DNA of 64,000 bases from Vibrio parahaemolyticus. Lineage in GTDB: Bacteria > Pseudomonadota > Gammaproteobacteria > Enterobacterales > Vibrionaceae. The DNA is taken from the NCBI RefSeq assembly GCF_900460535.1, contig NZ_UHIL01000002.1, positions 1,178,001 through 1,242,000 on the forward strand, read 5' to 3'. This document shows, piece after piece, positions 29,842-38,964 of this stretch. Below the pieces are notes generated by a model. That model ran no database searches. It saw nothing but the letters and a program-made list of their open reading frames with translations, and was not told where the DNA came from. Position numbers and translations under genes: made by a program. Position 1 is the stretch's first letter; the number at the start of each line of letters is the position of its first letter.

Positions 29842-30984
29842 ATGAAAGCCAAATATAAATTTGCGTTGGTATCTATTGCTATATCTTCTGCATTACTATC
29901 AGGATGCAAAACTGGCGATATCGCAACGAAAACTGCCCAAGAACCCTCTGTTGAAACCGTTACCCTAACCGAAACAAAAATCACTCCTTATCATACTTTT
30001 ATCGGTCGAACTGAAGCGGTAAATGACGTTGATATTATGCCTCGAGTCGGTGGCGAATTAACCGCGATTCATTTTAAAGATGGCGATATGGTCGAAAAAG
30101 GCCAATTGCTGTTTGAAATCGACGACCGTCCTTACAAAGCGGCACTGGCGTATGCAAAAGCGTCGTTGCAAAAAGCAAAAGCACAACTCGTTCAAACTAC
30201 GCGTGATGCAGAACGTGTGAAGAAACTCATCAAAGATAAAAGCATCAGTGAGCAGCAATACGATGACGCCATTGCCGCGCACGCCGCAGCGATTGCTTCG
30301 GTAGAAGAGGCGAAAGCGACGCTGGTTTCAGCAAGGCTCGATCTTGAGTTTAGCTCTGTGCGTGCTCCTTTCTCTGGCCGCGTGGGTTTCAGCAACTTCC
30401 GAGTGGGTGACCGTATTTCGAAAATTCAACTCGTTCCTCTTGTTTCGATCACTCAAATCGACCCAATTCGCTTTGGCTTTGATGTGGATGAGAAGCTCTA
30501 CCGCCGAGTAAGAAGTGCCATTGATGTGGCTCATCGTAACGATGACAAACTGGATGTTTATTTAACACTGACGCTTTCAGACGGTTCATTGTATCCACTT
30601 GATGGCAAGATCTACGCCGTTGGCAACAAGATCGATTTAGAAACAGGCTCAATTCGAGCAGAAGCACAATTTGATAACCCAACTTACGCGCTAATGCCGG
30701 GTGAATATGGCAACTTGACCATCAAGCTGCGCAACAAAACCATTGATGGTTTGCTTATCCCATCGGCGGCTGTTCAGCAAGACCAAGCGGGTGACTACGT
30801 CATGGTGGTTGGTGATGATCACGTGGTGTCTCGTCGTAACGTTGAACTCGGTCAGACCTACGGTGTGAAACGTGCTGTGCTGACTGGTTTGGCGGCTAAC
30901 GAAAAAGTCATCGTCAATGGTCTACAAAAAGTGCGTCCGGGCGCAACGGTGAAAGACGTTGAACTACAGAGTGAACAAGGCTGA
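29842..30984 (+). CDS. RND efflux periplasmic adaptor lipoprotein
   Basis: Membrane fusion protein of 380 residues. A signal peptide ends in a lipobox LLSGC with the lipidated Cys at 22. A barrel-sandwich/lipoyl half (MPRVGGELTAIHFKDGDMVEKGQLLFEID) precedes an alpha-hairpin (about 95-160) and the second lipoyl half (APFSGRVGFSNFRVGD), then the beta-barrel and membrane-proximal domains. It links the inner-membrane pump encoded 10 bp downstream to an outer-membrane channel. No TolC-type channel is encoded nearby, so it presumably uses an unlinked one. Confidence 0.93.
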   Translation: MKAKYKFALVSIAISSALLSGCKTGDIATKTAQEPSVETVTLTETKITPYHTFIGRTEAVNDVDIMPRVGGELTAIHFKDGDMVEKGQLLFEIDDRPYKAALAYAKASLQKAKAQLVQTTRDAERVKKLIKDKSISEQQYDDAIAAHAAAIASVEEAKATLVSARLDLEFSSVRAPFSGRVGFSNFRVGDRISKIQLVPLVSITQIDPIRFGFDVDEKLYRRVRSAIDVAHRNDDKLDVYLTLTLSDGSLYPLDGKIYAVGNKIDLETGSIRAEAQFDNPTYALMPGEYGNLTIKLRNKTIDGLLIPSAAVQQDQAGDYVMVVGDDHVVSRRNVELGQTYGVKRAVLTGLAANEKVIVNGLQKVRPGATVKDVELQSEQG

Positions 30985-30994
30985 GTGAGTACTG

Positions 30995-33900
30995 ATGTTA
31001 AGTAAATTTTTCATTCACCGGCCGAAGTTTGCTTTGGTGATCTCACTGGCGATGACATTGATGGGTATGATCGCCCTGAAAGTCTTGCCAATTTCTGAGT
31101 ATCCTCAAATCTCTCCGACGGTAATTACGGTGAGCACCATGTATCCGGGTGCAAACGCGAACGTGGTTAAAAAGACGGTTGCACAGCCGATAGAAGCCAA
31201 AGTCAACGGCGTTGAAGACATGATTTACATGTCTTCTGTGATTGGTAACGATGGTTCATACACACTACGTATCTATTTTCGAGTGGGCGCAGATGGCGAT
31301 ATGGCGCAGGTTCGTGTGAACAACTTGGTGGCGCAAGCGACGTCGTCTCTACCACAAGAAGTAAACCAAATCGGTGTGACGGTTAAGAAGAAATCTTCCG
31401 ATATGCTGGGCGTTATTACACTGCGTTCTCCGAAACAGTCTCACGATAGTATCTACCTCTCTAACTATGCGGATCTCAATATTGTTGAGCGTTTAAAACG
31501 TATCGAAGGTATGAGTGACATTACGCTGCTGGGTAAGAAAGACTACTCAATGCGTATTTGGTTGAACCCAAATAAACTGGCCACCTTGAAGCTTTCCGCT
31601 AGTGATGTTATTGGCGCAATTAAAACGCAAAACATCCAAGTGGCGGCGGGTAAGATCGGTGGTATGCCAGCTCCGGGTGACCAGCAATATCAATATGTTT
31701 TGCAAACCAAAGGTCGCCTTACTTCTGCGGAAGAGTTCGAGAACATCATCATCCGCGCGAGCAAGAAAGGTTCTTTGATTCGCTTGAAAGATGTGGCTCG
31801 TGTGGAAGTTGGCGCACAAGGTTACGAAGCTGATGGTCGTATGAATAACGAACCAGCCGCCGTTCTGGCCTTGTACCAGTTGCCGACAGCGAACGCGCTA
31901 GACGTGATGGAACGCGTGAAAGAGGCCATGAAAGAGTACGAGAAATCGTTCCCAGATGATTTGGTCTACGACATCGCTTATGACTCTACCGAATACGTAG
32001 AGACATCGATTGATGAAGTGTATGAGACGCTGGTGATTGCGGTACTTCTTGTAACCTTCGTGGTGTACGTTTTCTTGCAGAACTGGCGAGCGACCATCAT
32101 TCCAACCTTAGCGATTCCGGTTTCCATCATTGCGACGTTCGCAATCATGGGCGTGATGGGCATGACCATTAACACGATCTCGTTGTTTGGCTTGATCCTC
32201 GCCATCGGTATCGTGGTGGACGATGCGATCATCGTGGTGGAGAACGTGGAGCGGGTTATCCATGAAGAGCATTTAGACCCGATTCCGGCCACGATCCAAG
32301 CTATGAAAGAAGTGACGGGTCCAGTATTGGCAACAACGCTTATTTTGTTGGCGGTATTCGTACCGGTTGCGCTATTGCCGGGTATTTCTGGTCGAATGTT
32401 CAACCAGTTCGCGGTCACCATCTGTGTGTCGGTGCTGATCTCTGCGATCAACGCATTAACGTTAACGCCAGCGCTTTGTGCGTTGATGTTGAAATCTACT
32501 CACTCGCAACCTATTGCGCCTTTGCGTGCGTTTAACCGCGGTTTTGAAGCAATAACGCGCAAATACCAAGGTTTAGTTGGCTTCTTGAGCCGTCGTATTG
32601 TGCTGAGTATCGGTGTGTATGGCGCGCTTATTGCGGTGCTGGCGTTTGCGTTCATGACCGTACCTTCTTCTTTCGTACCGAACGAAGATAAAGGCGTGTT
32701 CATGGTCGAAATGCGTTTGCCAGATGCAGCAGCATTGCAGCGTACTGCGCCATTAATGAAGAAGTACGTTGATGAGCTAAAACAGATGGAAGGTGTGGAG
32801 AACGTGGTTTCGGTTGCGGGCTTCTCGGTAATTAACATGGCGTCGATTCCAAACTCGGGCATGTTGATCATCAAACTGGATAACTGGAGCAAACGTAAAG
32901 ACCCTGAGCTACACCAACGCGCATTGATGAATAAAGTTAACCAAATGCTGAACTCAACGCCAGATGCCGCTTCGTTCGTTTTCGCGACGCCGGCAATCAA
33001 AGGCATGGGTGCGGTGGATGGTTTCAACCTTGTGCTGCAAGACAACTTGGGCCGTTCTCCACAAGAGTTGGCAAAAACAACCGCTGATTTTGTTGCCCAA
33101 ATCAATCAACTGCCTGAAGTGGCGCGTGCGTTCTCGATTTTCCGTGCGAACATTCCGCAACGTTACATTGATATTGACCGCGATAAAGCGATTTCGATGG
33201 GCGTACCGTTGAATGAAATCTTCAGCACACTGCAAGCACAGTTGGGCGGCGCCTACATTTCTGACTTCAACTTGTTTGGTCGTTCGTACCAAGTGAAAGT
33301 GCAAGCAGAAGAGCAATACCGTGACAACATCGACGACATCGACCATCTGTTTGTTCGCTCAAGCTCTGGAAAAATGGTGTCACTGGCAACGCTAGTGAAA
33401 GTGAAGCCGATCTTCGGCCCTGATACCTTATCGAACTACAACATGTTCAGTTCTGCAACCGTGAACGGTGCGCCAGCGCCAGGTTACAGCTCGGGTGATG
33501 TTGTAAAAGCCATTGAAAAACTGGCTGCGGAATCTTTGCCAAGTGGTTACTCGTACGAGTGGTCAGGCATGACTTACCAAGAGATGAAAGCAGGCAACAT
33601 GGCGCCAATCGCGTTCGCATTGTCTTTGCTGTTCACCTACTTGTTCTTGGTGGCTCAGTACGAAAGTTGGACTATTCCTGCTGCGGTAATGATGGCGGTT
33701 CCAGTCGCGATTCTCGGCGCAATGGGCACGCTACTGCTGGTGGGACAACCGTTCGATTTGTACGTGCAGATTGGTGTGGTCATCTTGATCGGTATGTCCG
33801 CCAAAGTGGCGATTCTTATCGTGGAATTTGCCAAAGTTCTGCGAGAAGAAAAGGGCTTATCCATCATTGATGCTGCCAAAGAAGCTGCTCGAATTCGTTT

Positions 33901-34135
33901 CCGTGCAGTACAGATGACCGCATTCGCCTTCATCTGGGGGGTATTCCCGTTGGTGATTGCATCGGGTGCTGGTGCGGCATCTCGTCACTCACTGGGCTTT
34001 GCGGTATTCGGCGGCATGATTCTCTCTACGTTTGTAGGCACGTTGCTGACGCCGGTGTTCTTCGTGATGATGCAATCTCTGCGCGAGAAGTTTAAGCGAA
34101 AGAAACCCACTGAACTTGAGGTGAGCGAGCAATAA
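30995..34135 (+). CDS. RND (HAE1-type) multidrug efflux pump
   Basis: Inner-membrane RND transporter of 1046 residues, AcrB/MexB length, with 12 predicted helices and two large periplasmic loops. The proton-relay pair lies in GIVVDDAIIVVENVE (TM4) and the partner lysine in GMSAKVAILIVEFA (TM10). It exports hydrophobic compounds by proton antiport. It begins 10 bp after the adaptor gene, so the two are co-translated. V. parahaemolyticus has many such Vme systems; which one this is was not determined. The downstream FadL-like gene might hint at a lipid-like substrate, which is speculative. Confidence 0.95.
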   Translation: MLSKFFIHRPKFALVISLAMTLMGMIALKVLPISEYPQISPTVITVSTMYPGANANVVKKTVAQPIEAKVNGVEDMIYMSSVIGNDGSYTLRIYFRVGADGDMAQVRVNNLVAQATSSLPQEVNQIGVTVKKKSSDMLGVITLRSPKQSHDSIYLSNYADLNIVERLKRIEGMSDITLLGKKDYSMRIWLNPNKLATLKLSASDVIGAIKTQNIQVAAGKIGGMPAPGDQQYQYVLQTKGRLTSAEEFENIIIRASKKGSLIRLKDVARVEVGAQGYEADGRMNNEPAAVLALYQLPTANALDVMERVKEAMKEYEKSFPDDLVYDIAYDSTEYVETSIDEVYETLVIAVLLVTFVVYVFLQNWRATIIPTLAIPVSIIATFAIMGVMGMTINTISLFGLILAIGIVVDDAIIVVENVERVIHEEHLDPIPATIQAMKEVTGPVLATTLILLAVFVPVALLPGISGRMFNQFAVTICVSVLISAINALTLTPALCALMLKSTHSQPIAPLRAFNRGFEAITRKYQGLVGFLSRRIVLSIGVYGALIAVLAFAFMTVPSSFVPNEDKGVFMVEMRLPDAAALQRTAPLMKKYVDELKQMEGVENVVSVAGFSVINMASIPNSGMLIIKLDNWSKRKDPELHQRALMNKVNQMLNSTPDAASFVFATPAIKGMGAVDGFNLVLQDNLGRSPQELAKTTADFVAQINQLPEVARAFSIFRANIPQRYIDIDRDKAISMGVPLNEIFSTLQAQLGGAYISDFNLFGRSYQVKVQAEEQYRDNIDDIDHLFVRSSSGKMVSLATLVKVKPIFGPDTLSNYNMFSSATVNGAPAPGYSSGDVVKAIEKLAAESLPSGYSYEWSGMTYQEMKAGNMAPIAFALSLLFTYLFLVAQYESWTIPAAVMMAVPVAILGAMGTLLLVGQPFDLYVQIGVVILIGMSAKVAILIVEFAKVLREEKGLSIIDAAKEAARIRFRAVQMTAFAFIWGVFPLVIASGAGAASRHSLGFAVFGGMILSTFVGTLLTPVFFVMMQSLREKFKRKKPTELEVSEQ

Positions 34136-34163
34136 CGCTGATTTCAACTGACTCCACAACACC

Positions 34164-34225
34164 CCCACGCTGTGTGCGATTGGCCAATGCCTTTCATTGA
34201 TATACAACCACCGTCGCAGCGTGGG
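34164..34225 (+). repeat. Long-loop inverted repeat after RND pump gene
   Basis: CCCACGCTG (34164-34172) and CAGCGTGGG (34217-34225), perfect 9 bp, with a 44-base loop that itself contains ATTGGCCAAT. No T-run follows, so it is not a standard terminator. Confidence 0.55.
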
Positions 34226-34251
34226 TTCCCCTAACAATAATAGGTTTTAGC

Positions 34252-35355
34252 ATGAAAAATCTTTCAAAAATCGTCGTAGCGAGCTCTCTACTGACGTGTG
34301 CTGCTGCGCAAGCGGGTGGGTTATACCTTTACGAAACTACAGCATCGGATATTGGTTTGGCATCCGCTGGTATGGCGGCTCGTGCGCAAGATGCCTCAGT
34401 AATGGCAGCAAACCCGGCTGGTCTGGCGAATGTTTCTGGTAAATCTTTCTCTGGTAACCTGATTGGCCTTTACGGTGACGCGCAACTAGACACGATGACT
34501 GGCGATGCGGGCAACGTGATTGGTTTTGTTCCTATGGCGTCGGCATTTTACAGCCAACAAGTGAACGACAAATGGACGCTGGGTATTGGTCTGTATGGCA
34601 ACTACGGTCTTGGCCTCGAGTACGAAGGTCTTTTGGGGGATCATTTAGATATTCCTACAGCAACGACGCAAGCCTTAACCATTCAACCTTCCGCTTCTTA
34701 CCGCATCAATGATCACTGGTCTGTGGGTGCGGCGCTTGGCATTCAGTACGGTATGTATGAAGTGGAAACGAAGGGAGCCTTGAACTTCAATGACGAAGAC
34801 CAAGATACTCAGCTCAACGGCCGAGTAGGTGTACTTTATGAGGCAACACCAGGCACGCGTCTTGGCCTGTCTTACTCTTCTGAAACCGAATTTGAATTCG
34901 ACAATAGCAACTCCATTGCTCCGCAACAACTGATCTTCAGTGCTTACCACGAAGTGAATGATGACCTAGCAGTGATGTGGAACGTGAACTGGCAAGACTG
35001 GAGCGAATACACAACCACGCTTAAGGCTGCAGATTTGGTCGATGTAGAGACACAAGACACTTACCAAATCGCATTGGGTACTCAGTACAAACTGAATGAA
35101 AAAATGATGTGGAATGCAGGTTTTGCATTCGATACCAGCATGTATGAAAGCCAATCAAACGGTGACATTACCGTTCCTACTGGCAAGGCGTACCGCATTG
35201 GTACAGGTATTGATTACAAATTGGATTCAGAAAACTCAATTGGTTTCGCGTTTGAAGCGATCTTGATGGAATCGTCAGAAACGCCACGCTTACAAGCTGG
35301 CTTTGATGAGCCTGCTCTGTACTTCATGAGCATGAGCTACAACTGGAAAAACTAA
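34252..35355 (+). CDS. FadL/OmpP1-family outer-membrane transporter
   Basis: Outer-membrane protein of 367 residues, shorter than E. coli FadL (about 446). Signal peptide ending AAAQAG; then the family N-terminal plug region with GLYLYETTASDIGLASAGMAARA and MAANPAGLANV, the conserved asparagine-proline-alanine hatch motif. Strands continue to the C-terminal MSYNWKN. Family members admit long-chain fatty acids or aromatic hydrocarbons. It lies 116 bp downstream of the RND gene, separated by a long-loop hairpin, and 176 bp upstream of another barrel gene. Substrate unknown. Confidence 0.9.
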   Translation: MKNLSKIVVASSLLTCAAAQAGGLYLYETTASDIGLASAGMAARAQDASVMAANPAGLANVSGKSFSGNLIGLYGDAQLDTMTGDAGNVIGFVPMASAFYSQQVNDKWTLGIGLYGNYGLGLEYEGLLGDHLDIPTATTQALTIQPSASYRINDHWSVGAALGIQYGMYEVETKGALNFNDEDQDTQLNGRVGVLYEATPGTRLGLSYSSETEFEFDNSNSIAPQQLIFSAYHEVNDDLAVMWNVNWQDWSEYTTTLKAADLVDVETQDTYQIALGTQYKLNEKMMWNAGFAFDTSMYESQSNGDITVPTGKAYRIGTGIDYKLDSENSIGFAFEAILMESSETPRLQAGFDEPALYFMSMSYNWKN

Positions 35356-35397
35356 TCATTCCTAATCGCTAAAACGCCTTCCTTACAGGCCATTCTA

Positions 35398-35446
35398 CCC
35401 TAACTACCTGCACTGGATGCTGTCATGCCATCTAAGGTAGTTAGGG
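35398..35446 (+). repeat. Long-loop inverted repeat between FadL-like and outer-membrane genes
   Basis: CCCTAACTACCT (35398-35409) and AGGTAGTTAGGG (35435-35446) form a perfect 12-bp stem with a 25-base loop; no T-run follows. Confidence 0.6.
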
Positions 35447-35531
35447 CGCTTCTGTCACATCCAGTGAGTGATGATTCAAAAAGTATCTGCGCAGCTAAGT
35501 GCGGGTATTCAACATCTCAAAGGACTAAAAA

Positions 35532-36329
35532 ATGAAAAATAAACTAGCGTTAGTGTGTACGACTTTGTTGGTCAGTACGCTGGCTCATGGTGCCGAGCAT
35601 CGAGTAAAAGACAATAAAAACAAGTTGGCGGATGACCCAACAAAAGTCATCACGAAATTTGGCGCGTCGTACGCAAACAACTACGATTTTGATGATCAAA
35701 ACATCTCATTCTCGGGCTCACTTGCGCTTGACCAAGCGCGCAAAATTAACCTGCGTATCAATGATGATGCGAGCGAGTGGCGTATTGGTGGCTCGTGGTT
35801 GTTTCCGGTCGGTATCGTGAACTTCAACTTCGGTAAAAATGAATACGTAAACGGCGCGGATCAAACCAACTACAGCGTTGGTACCTTTATGCCGCTAAGT
35901 TATTTCGGGATTGAGCCAGCTGGCTTCCAAATTTTCCCAATGGCAGGCTATACGTACAACACTGGTGATGTTCCTGTTTGTGACGGTGCAGAAAGTAGCC
36001 ACTGTAGCGAGCCTAACTTTACGGGCACGCCAAGTGCAGAGAATGGCTTCAATATGATGAGCTCTTCAGGCAGCAGCGGTTACGTTGGTGCATTTGCGCT
36101 GAAATCGTTTACCAAAGAACTGACGTTAATCAGCTTCGCCGCGGGCACTTACGGCTCAGAAAACAGTGAAGGAGAGAACTACAAAGGCTTCTTTGGTGGT
36201 ATGGGCCTTGGTTACCTTGTGAACAAACGCCACTCGTTTAACGTAATGACGTTTGTCATGGACAACAACACCTATCTGGATGAAGCAGACAAGCGTGTTG
36301 CGGTATCGTACCAATATCAATTTGAATAA
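35532..36329 (+). CDS. Predicted outer-membrane beta-barrel protein, 265 residues
   Basis: Signal peptide ending TLAHG, then an amphipathic-strand protein ending in YQYQFE. A loop carries two Cys (VCDGAESSHCSE) likely disulfide-bonded. Length is close to the 263-residue barrel at the start of the cluster, though I see no convincing sequence similarity between the two. AAAGGA lies 8-9 bases upstream of the ATG. Function unknown. It is the last gene of the five-gene same-strand cluster. Confidence 0.75.
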   Translation: MKNKLALVCTTLLVSTLAHGAEHRVKDNKNKLADDPTKVITKFGASYANNYDFDDQNISFSGSLALDQARKINLRINDDASEWRIGGSWLFPVGIVNFNFGKNEYVNGADQTNYSVGTFMPLSYFGIEPAGFQIFPMAGYTYNTGDVPVCDGAESSHCSEPNFTGTPSAENGFNMMSSSGSSGYVGAFALKSFTKELTLISFAAGTYGSENSEGENYKGFFGGMGLGYLVNKRHSFNVMTFVMDNNTYLDEADKRVAVSYQYQFE

Positions 36330-36510
36330 TGGAAACACAGCGCTAATGCGTTTGTGACGTCTAGTCCGTCAACACAAGCAAGCCTGTGATTCGAGCGTGT
36401 CACTGACATTATTTCAGCCCTTGCTCAGCGATGAATACTGAGGAAATTCTCAAGCAGCAATGCGAGAGATAGCACAGCATGAATAACGCCAGTGATAACG
36501 TTCAATCGGT

Positions 36511-37041
36511 TTACGCTTGTTCTTCAATACTCTTCTGGTATTGATGTTTCAAAACGTACATGCGCTTCACGTCACGATAGCTGCCATTAATGAAGTACTC
36601 TTCGATAAGATGGCCTTCCTCAATAAAGCCGCACTTTTTATACAGATGGATGGCAACTTCGTTCTCAACCGCAACCAATAGGTAGATTTTGCGTAAGTTT
36701 AGGATGGAGAAAGAGTAATCCAATGCGCGATGAATCATTTCCATCGCATAACCACGGCCTTGATGGTCTGGCGCGATGATGATTTGAAATTCCGCACTGC
36801 GGTGGATGTAGTTGATTTCAATCAGCTCCACCAAACCAATCAAAATGCCGTCAGCGTCTTCAACGACAAAGCGTCGTTCTGCGTCATCGTGAATGTGTTT
36901 ACGGTAAAGTTCTTCGAGCTCGTCATAGGACTCGTAAGGTTCTTCAAACCAGTAGGCCATGATATTGCGATTGTTGTTGAGTTCGTGGATAAAACGCAAA
37001 TCAGAGCGTTCTAACGCACGCATTTTTAGGCCTTTTTTCAT
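36511..37041 (-). CDS. speG: Spermidine/spermine N-acetyltransferase SpeG
   Basis: GNAT acetyltransferase of 176 residues that transfers acetyl from acetyl-CoA to spermidine or spermine, preventing polyamine toxicity. It resembles V. cholerae SpeG almost throughout: [36 protein letters not shown] and the acetyl-CoA loop [11 protein letters not shown] are all visible. The V. cholerae enzyme is an allosteric dodecamer. GGAG lies 7 bases before the ATG. It is divergent from the 50-residue protein gene. Confidence 0.95.
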   Translation of the reverse strand: MKKGLKMRALERSDLRFIHELNNNRNIMAYWFEEPYESYDELEELYRKHIHDDAERRFVVEDADGILIGLVELIEINYIHRSAEFQIIIAPDHQGRGYAMEMIHRALDYSFSILNLRKIYLLVAVENEVAIHLYKKCGFIEEGHLIEEYFINGSYRDVKRMYVLKHQYQKSIEEQA

Positions 37042-37161
37042 CCTGCTTCTCCAATGAGTGGGAGGGAAAATCCTCCCCGGTTGATGCTAGAAAATCTTAA
37101 CGTATCTTAGGGAAAACACCTCGCATATTTTCATCAACTTTGTCATTTGTATCAACGGATA

Positions 37162-37177
37162 TTTGACCTGCGTCAAA
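37162..37177. promoter_or_regulatory. FNR/CRP-like palindrome TTTGAC-CTGC-GTCAAA
   Basis: Perfect 6-bp inverted repeat with a 4-base centre in the divergent spacer between speG and the 50-residue protein gene. Half-sites TTGAC/GTCAA match FNR-type boxes at eight of ten positions. Confidence 0.45.
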
Positions 37178-37314
37178 CTTTGTAAGTTGCTAAAATCATT
37201 AATAATACTCGTTAATCCAGACGATAAAAAAGCTGATTAGTAAGGGAGGCTGATTTCATATTAAATACCGCGCAACGACTTCGTGTCTTAATCTAAACAA
37301 ACAAGGTATTCAAT

Positions 37315-37467
37315 ATGTTTTCAATCGGTGACGTAGTAGTAGCGACTAAAGGTGTCGAGCAAGGCGAAATGGTTGTTACAGGTTTAAGCAGCGGCGGTTT
37401 TTACGCTCACGTTAAAGCTGGCGAAAAGACGCTAACTTACCCTGCTAAAGATCTTAAGAAAGCATAA
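37315..37467 (+). CDS. Small basic-patch protein, 50 residues, unknown function
   Basis: Short ORF MFSIGDVVVATKG...KDLKKA with AAGG 8 bases before the ATG. The pattern GDVVVATKG then alternating strands resembles small SH3/KOW-like barrels, but this is only an impression. Its own upstream palindrome and two downstream hairpins (37476-37500 without T-run, then the terminator at 37544) support an independent expressed gene. Divergent from speG. Confidence 0.7.
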   Translation: MFSIGDVVVATKGVEQGEMVVTGLSSGGFYAHVKAGEKTLTYPAKDLKKA

Positions 37468-37543
37468 TTCAATTTGCTGACTTCTTAATCCCAAGTCAGC
37501 GCAAGGTGATTCACTCCTCATCTTGAATTTACTTGGGAATCGC

Positions 37544-37573
37544 AAAGGTAGCGCATCAGTCGCTACCTTTTTT
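37544..37573 (+). terminator. Terminator of the 50-residue protein gene
   Basis: AAAGGTAGCG/CGCTACCTTT stem, 7-base loop, followed by TTT. It may also receive the diguanylate cyclase transcript from the right. Confidence 0.85.
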
Positions 37574-37594
37574 ATTGTTGATTCATCATCTCAC

Positions 37595-38662
37595 TCATTG
37601 CTCATTCGATACGCCTTGATGCTCGCTGTGGTTGATTTCTACGCGATTTCTCCCGGTTTCTTTCGCTTTGTATAACGCTAAATCAGCACGTTTCACTAAC
37701 GGCTCAAAAGAATCATCCAAGCCACACACTTGAGTTACCCCAATACTGGCGGTGAATGTCATATCACGCCCTGAATATCGAATCGTCGTGGTTTCTAAGG
37801 CATTTCGGATGGTTTCTAACGTATCCATTGCTTCTTGAGAAGAGCGGCTTCTCAGGACGATAGCAAATTCTTCACCACCGACACGAGCAAGCAGGTCGCA
37901 TTCTCGTAAATGCCCTTTAATGGTATTGGCAGCATGGATGAGAGATTTGTCGCCAGCGTCGTGCCCAAACTTGTCATTCAGTTTTTTAAAGTTATCTAAA
38001 TCCAAAATCGCGACGTGGAATTTGATCCCTTGCGTGCGAAATTCAGAAAGACGATGCTCAATTTGACGCATGAATTCTCTGCGGTTTGGAATGCCAGTAA
38101 GATCGTCTGTGGTGGCGAGGTGCTCCATTTTCATGATCTGAATATGCAGTGCAATGTTCAACGCTATCCAGTTGGCAATGCATTGCAACTGTGCTGCTTG
38201 TTCCTTGGTATAAAAATGGGTTTGATGATGCGCGACGTTAAGCGTGCCCAAGCACATTTGACCATGCATCAGCGGCGCATCCATACACGTGCCCATACCG
38301 CTGGAGGTCAACATGACGCAATCTAGCTCGTCAGATTGAGAAACGTCGTCACAAATGATCAGTTGTTGGTTTTTGAACACACGCCCGACGAAGGCTTGTT
38401 CAATCGGCACGAGAAAATCGGCAGGAATCGCTTTATTGCCGGAAAAAGAGTAGACCTTGAGGTAGTCACTGTTTTCGTACAGCGTAATGCTGGTGCGGTC
38501 AGATTCAAAAATCCGATTGATCCATTCTGCGACAGTATCGAGCACCTGCTGTAACGTCTGTGATTGAGCCAAAAAGTGAACAAAGCCGATCGGTAAACAT
38601 ATTGGGCTTTCCATGTTTTGCGTCGACAAGTCATTTGGGTCAAAAGTTCTTTCAAGTCTCAA
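37595..38662 (-). CDS. GAF-GGDEF diguanylate cyclase
   Basis: Cytoplasmic protein of about 355 residues making cyclic di-GMP from GTP. A GAF-type sensory domain covers about 25-175; the cyclase domain (about 185-345) has an intact GGEEF active site (262-266) and an inhibitory I-site RECD (253-256) five residues before it, so it should be active and product-inhibited. No membrane helices. The preferred start is TTG 38662, because GGGAG lies 7 bases upstream; the first in-frame ATG (38614) has no ribosome site. The GAF ligand is unknown. Confidence 0.9.
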   Translation of the reverse strand: MRLERTFDPNDLSTQNMESPICLPIGFVHFLAQSQTLQQVLDTVAEWINRIFESDRTSITLYENSDYLKVYSFSGNKAIPADFLVPIEQAFVGRVFKNQQLIICDDVSQSDELDCVMLTSSGMGTCMDAPLMHGQMCLGTLNVAHHQTHFYTKEQAAQLQCIANWIALNIALHIQIMKMEHLATTDDLTGIPNRREFMRQIEHRLSEFRTQGIKFHVAILDLDNFKKLNDKFGHDAGDKSLIHAANTIKGHLRECDLLARVGGEEFAIVLRSRSSQEAMDTLETIRNALETTTIRYSGRDMTFTASIGVTQVCGLDDSFEPLVKRADLALYKAKETGRNRVEINHSEHQGVSNEQ

Positions 38663-38964
38663 TAGCCATCTCCCTAGACATTCCTCTAAATGTAAACAAT
38701 AAGTAACACGCAGCTATTTTCAAGAAAAATACGTTCCTTTAACAGAGTATGGTTTATTTCTCGCCACTTGTGAGTGTCAGGTTGCTTAATGTGAGCTTGA
38801 ACTCATGTCTAAACCGATAATTTTTATGCCTAATTAGCAAGAGGTGACCATTCGGTAAAGCGTAGCGAAGACAGCAAGAATAAGAGAGATTTGTTAAGCA
38901 TTTGAGAGAGCAGGTAAGAAAAAGCCCCTCTGAATGAGAAGGGCTTGGTTGCTCGAGTTCGAGC
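38663..38964. other. Intergenic region between cyclase and beta-lactamase genes
   Basis: About 0.3 kb. It holds the cyclase promoter region and, next to the beta-lactamase stop, a minus-strand terminator (listed). Nothing else was recognised. Confidence 0.5.
38919..38946 (-). terminator. Terminator of the beta-lactamase gene
   Basis: AAGCCC.../...GGGCTT stem with one bulged base and loop GAATG; on the minus strand it is followed by TTTTT. It lies 18 bp past the stop codon. Confidence 0.8.

Noticed and set aside
28960..36329. The two 263- and 265-residue outer-membrane proteins as a duplicated pair
   Set aside because: They share length and barrel character, but I see no convincing sequence similarity.
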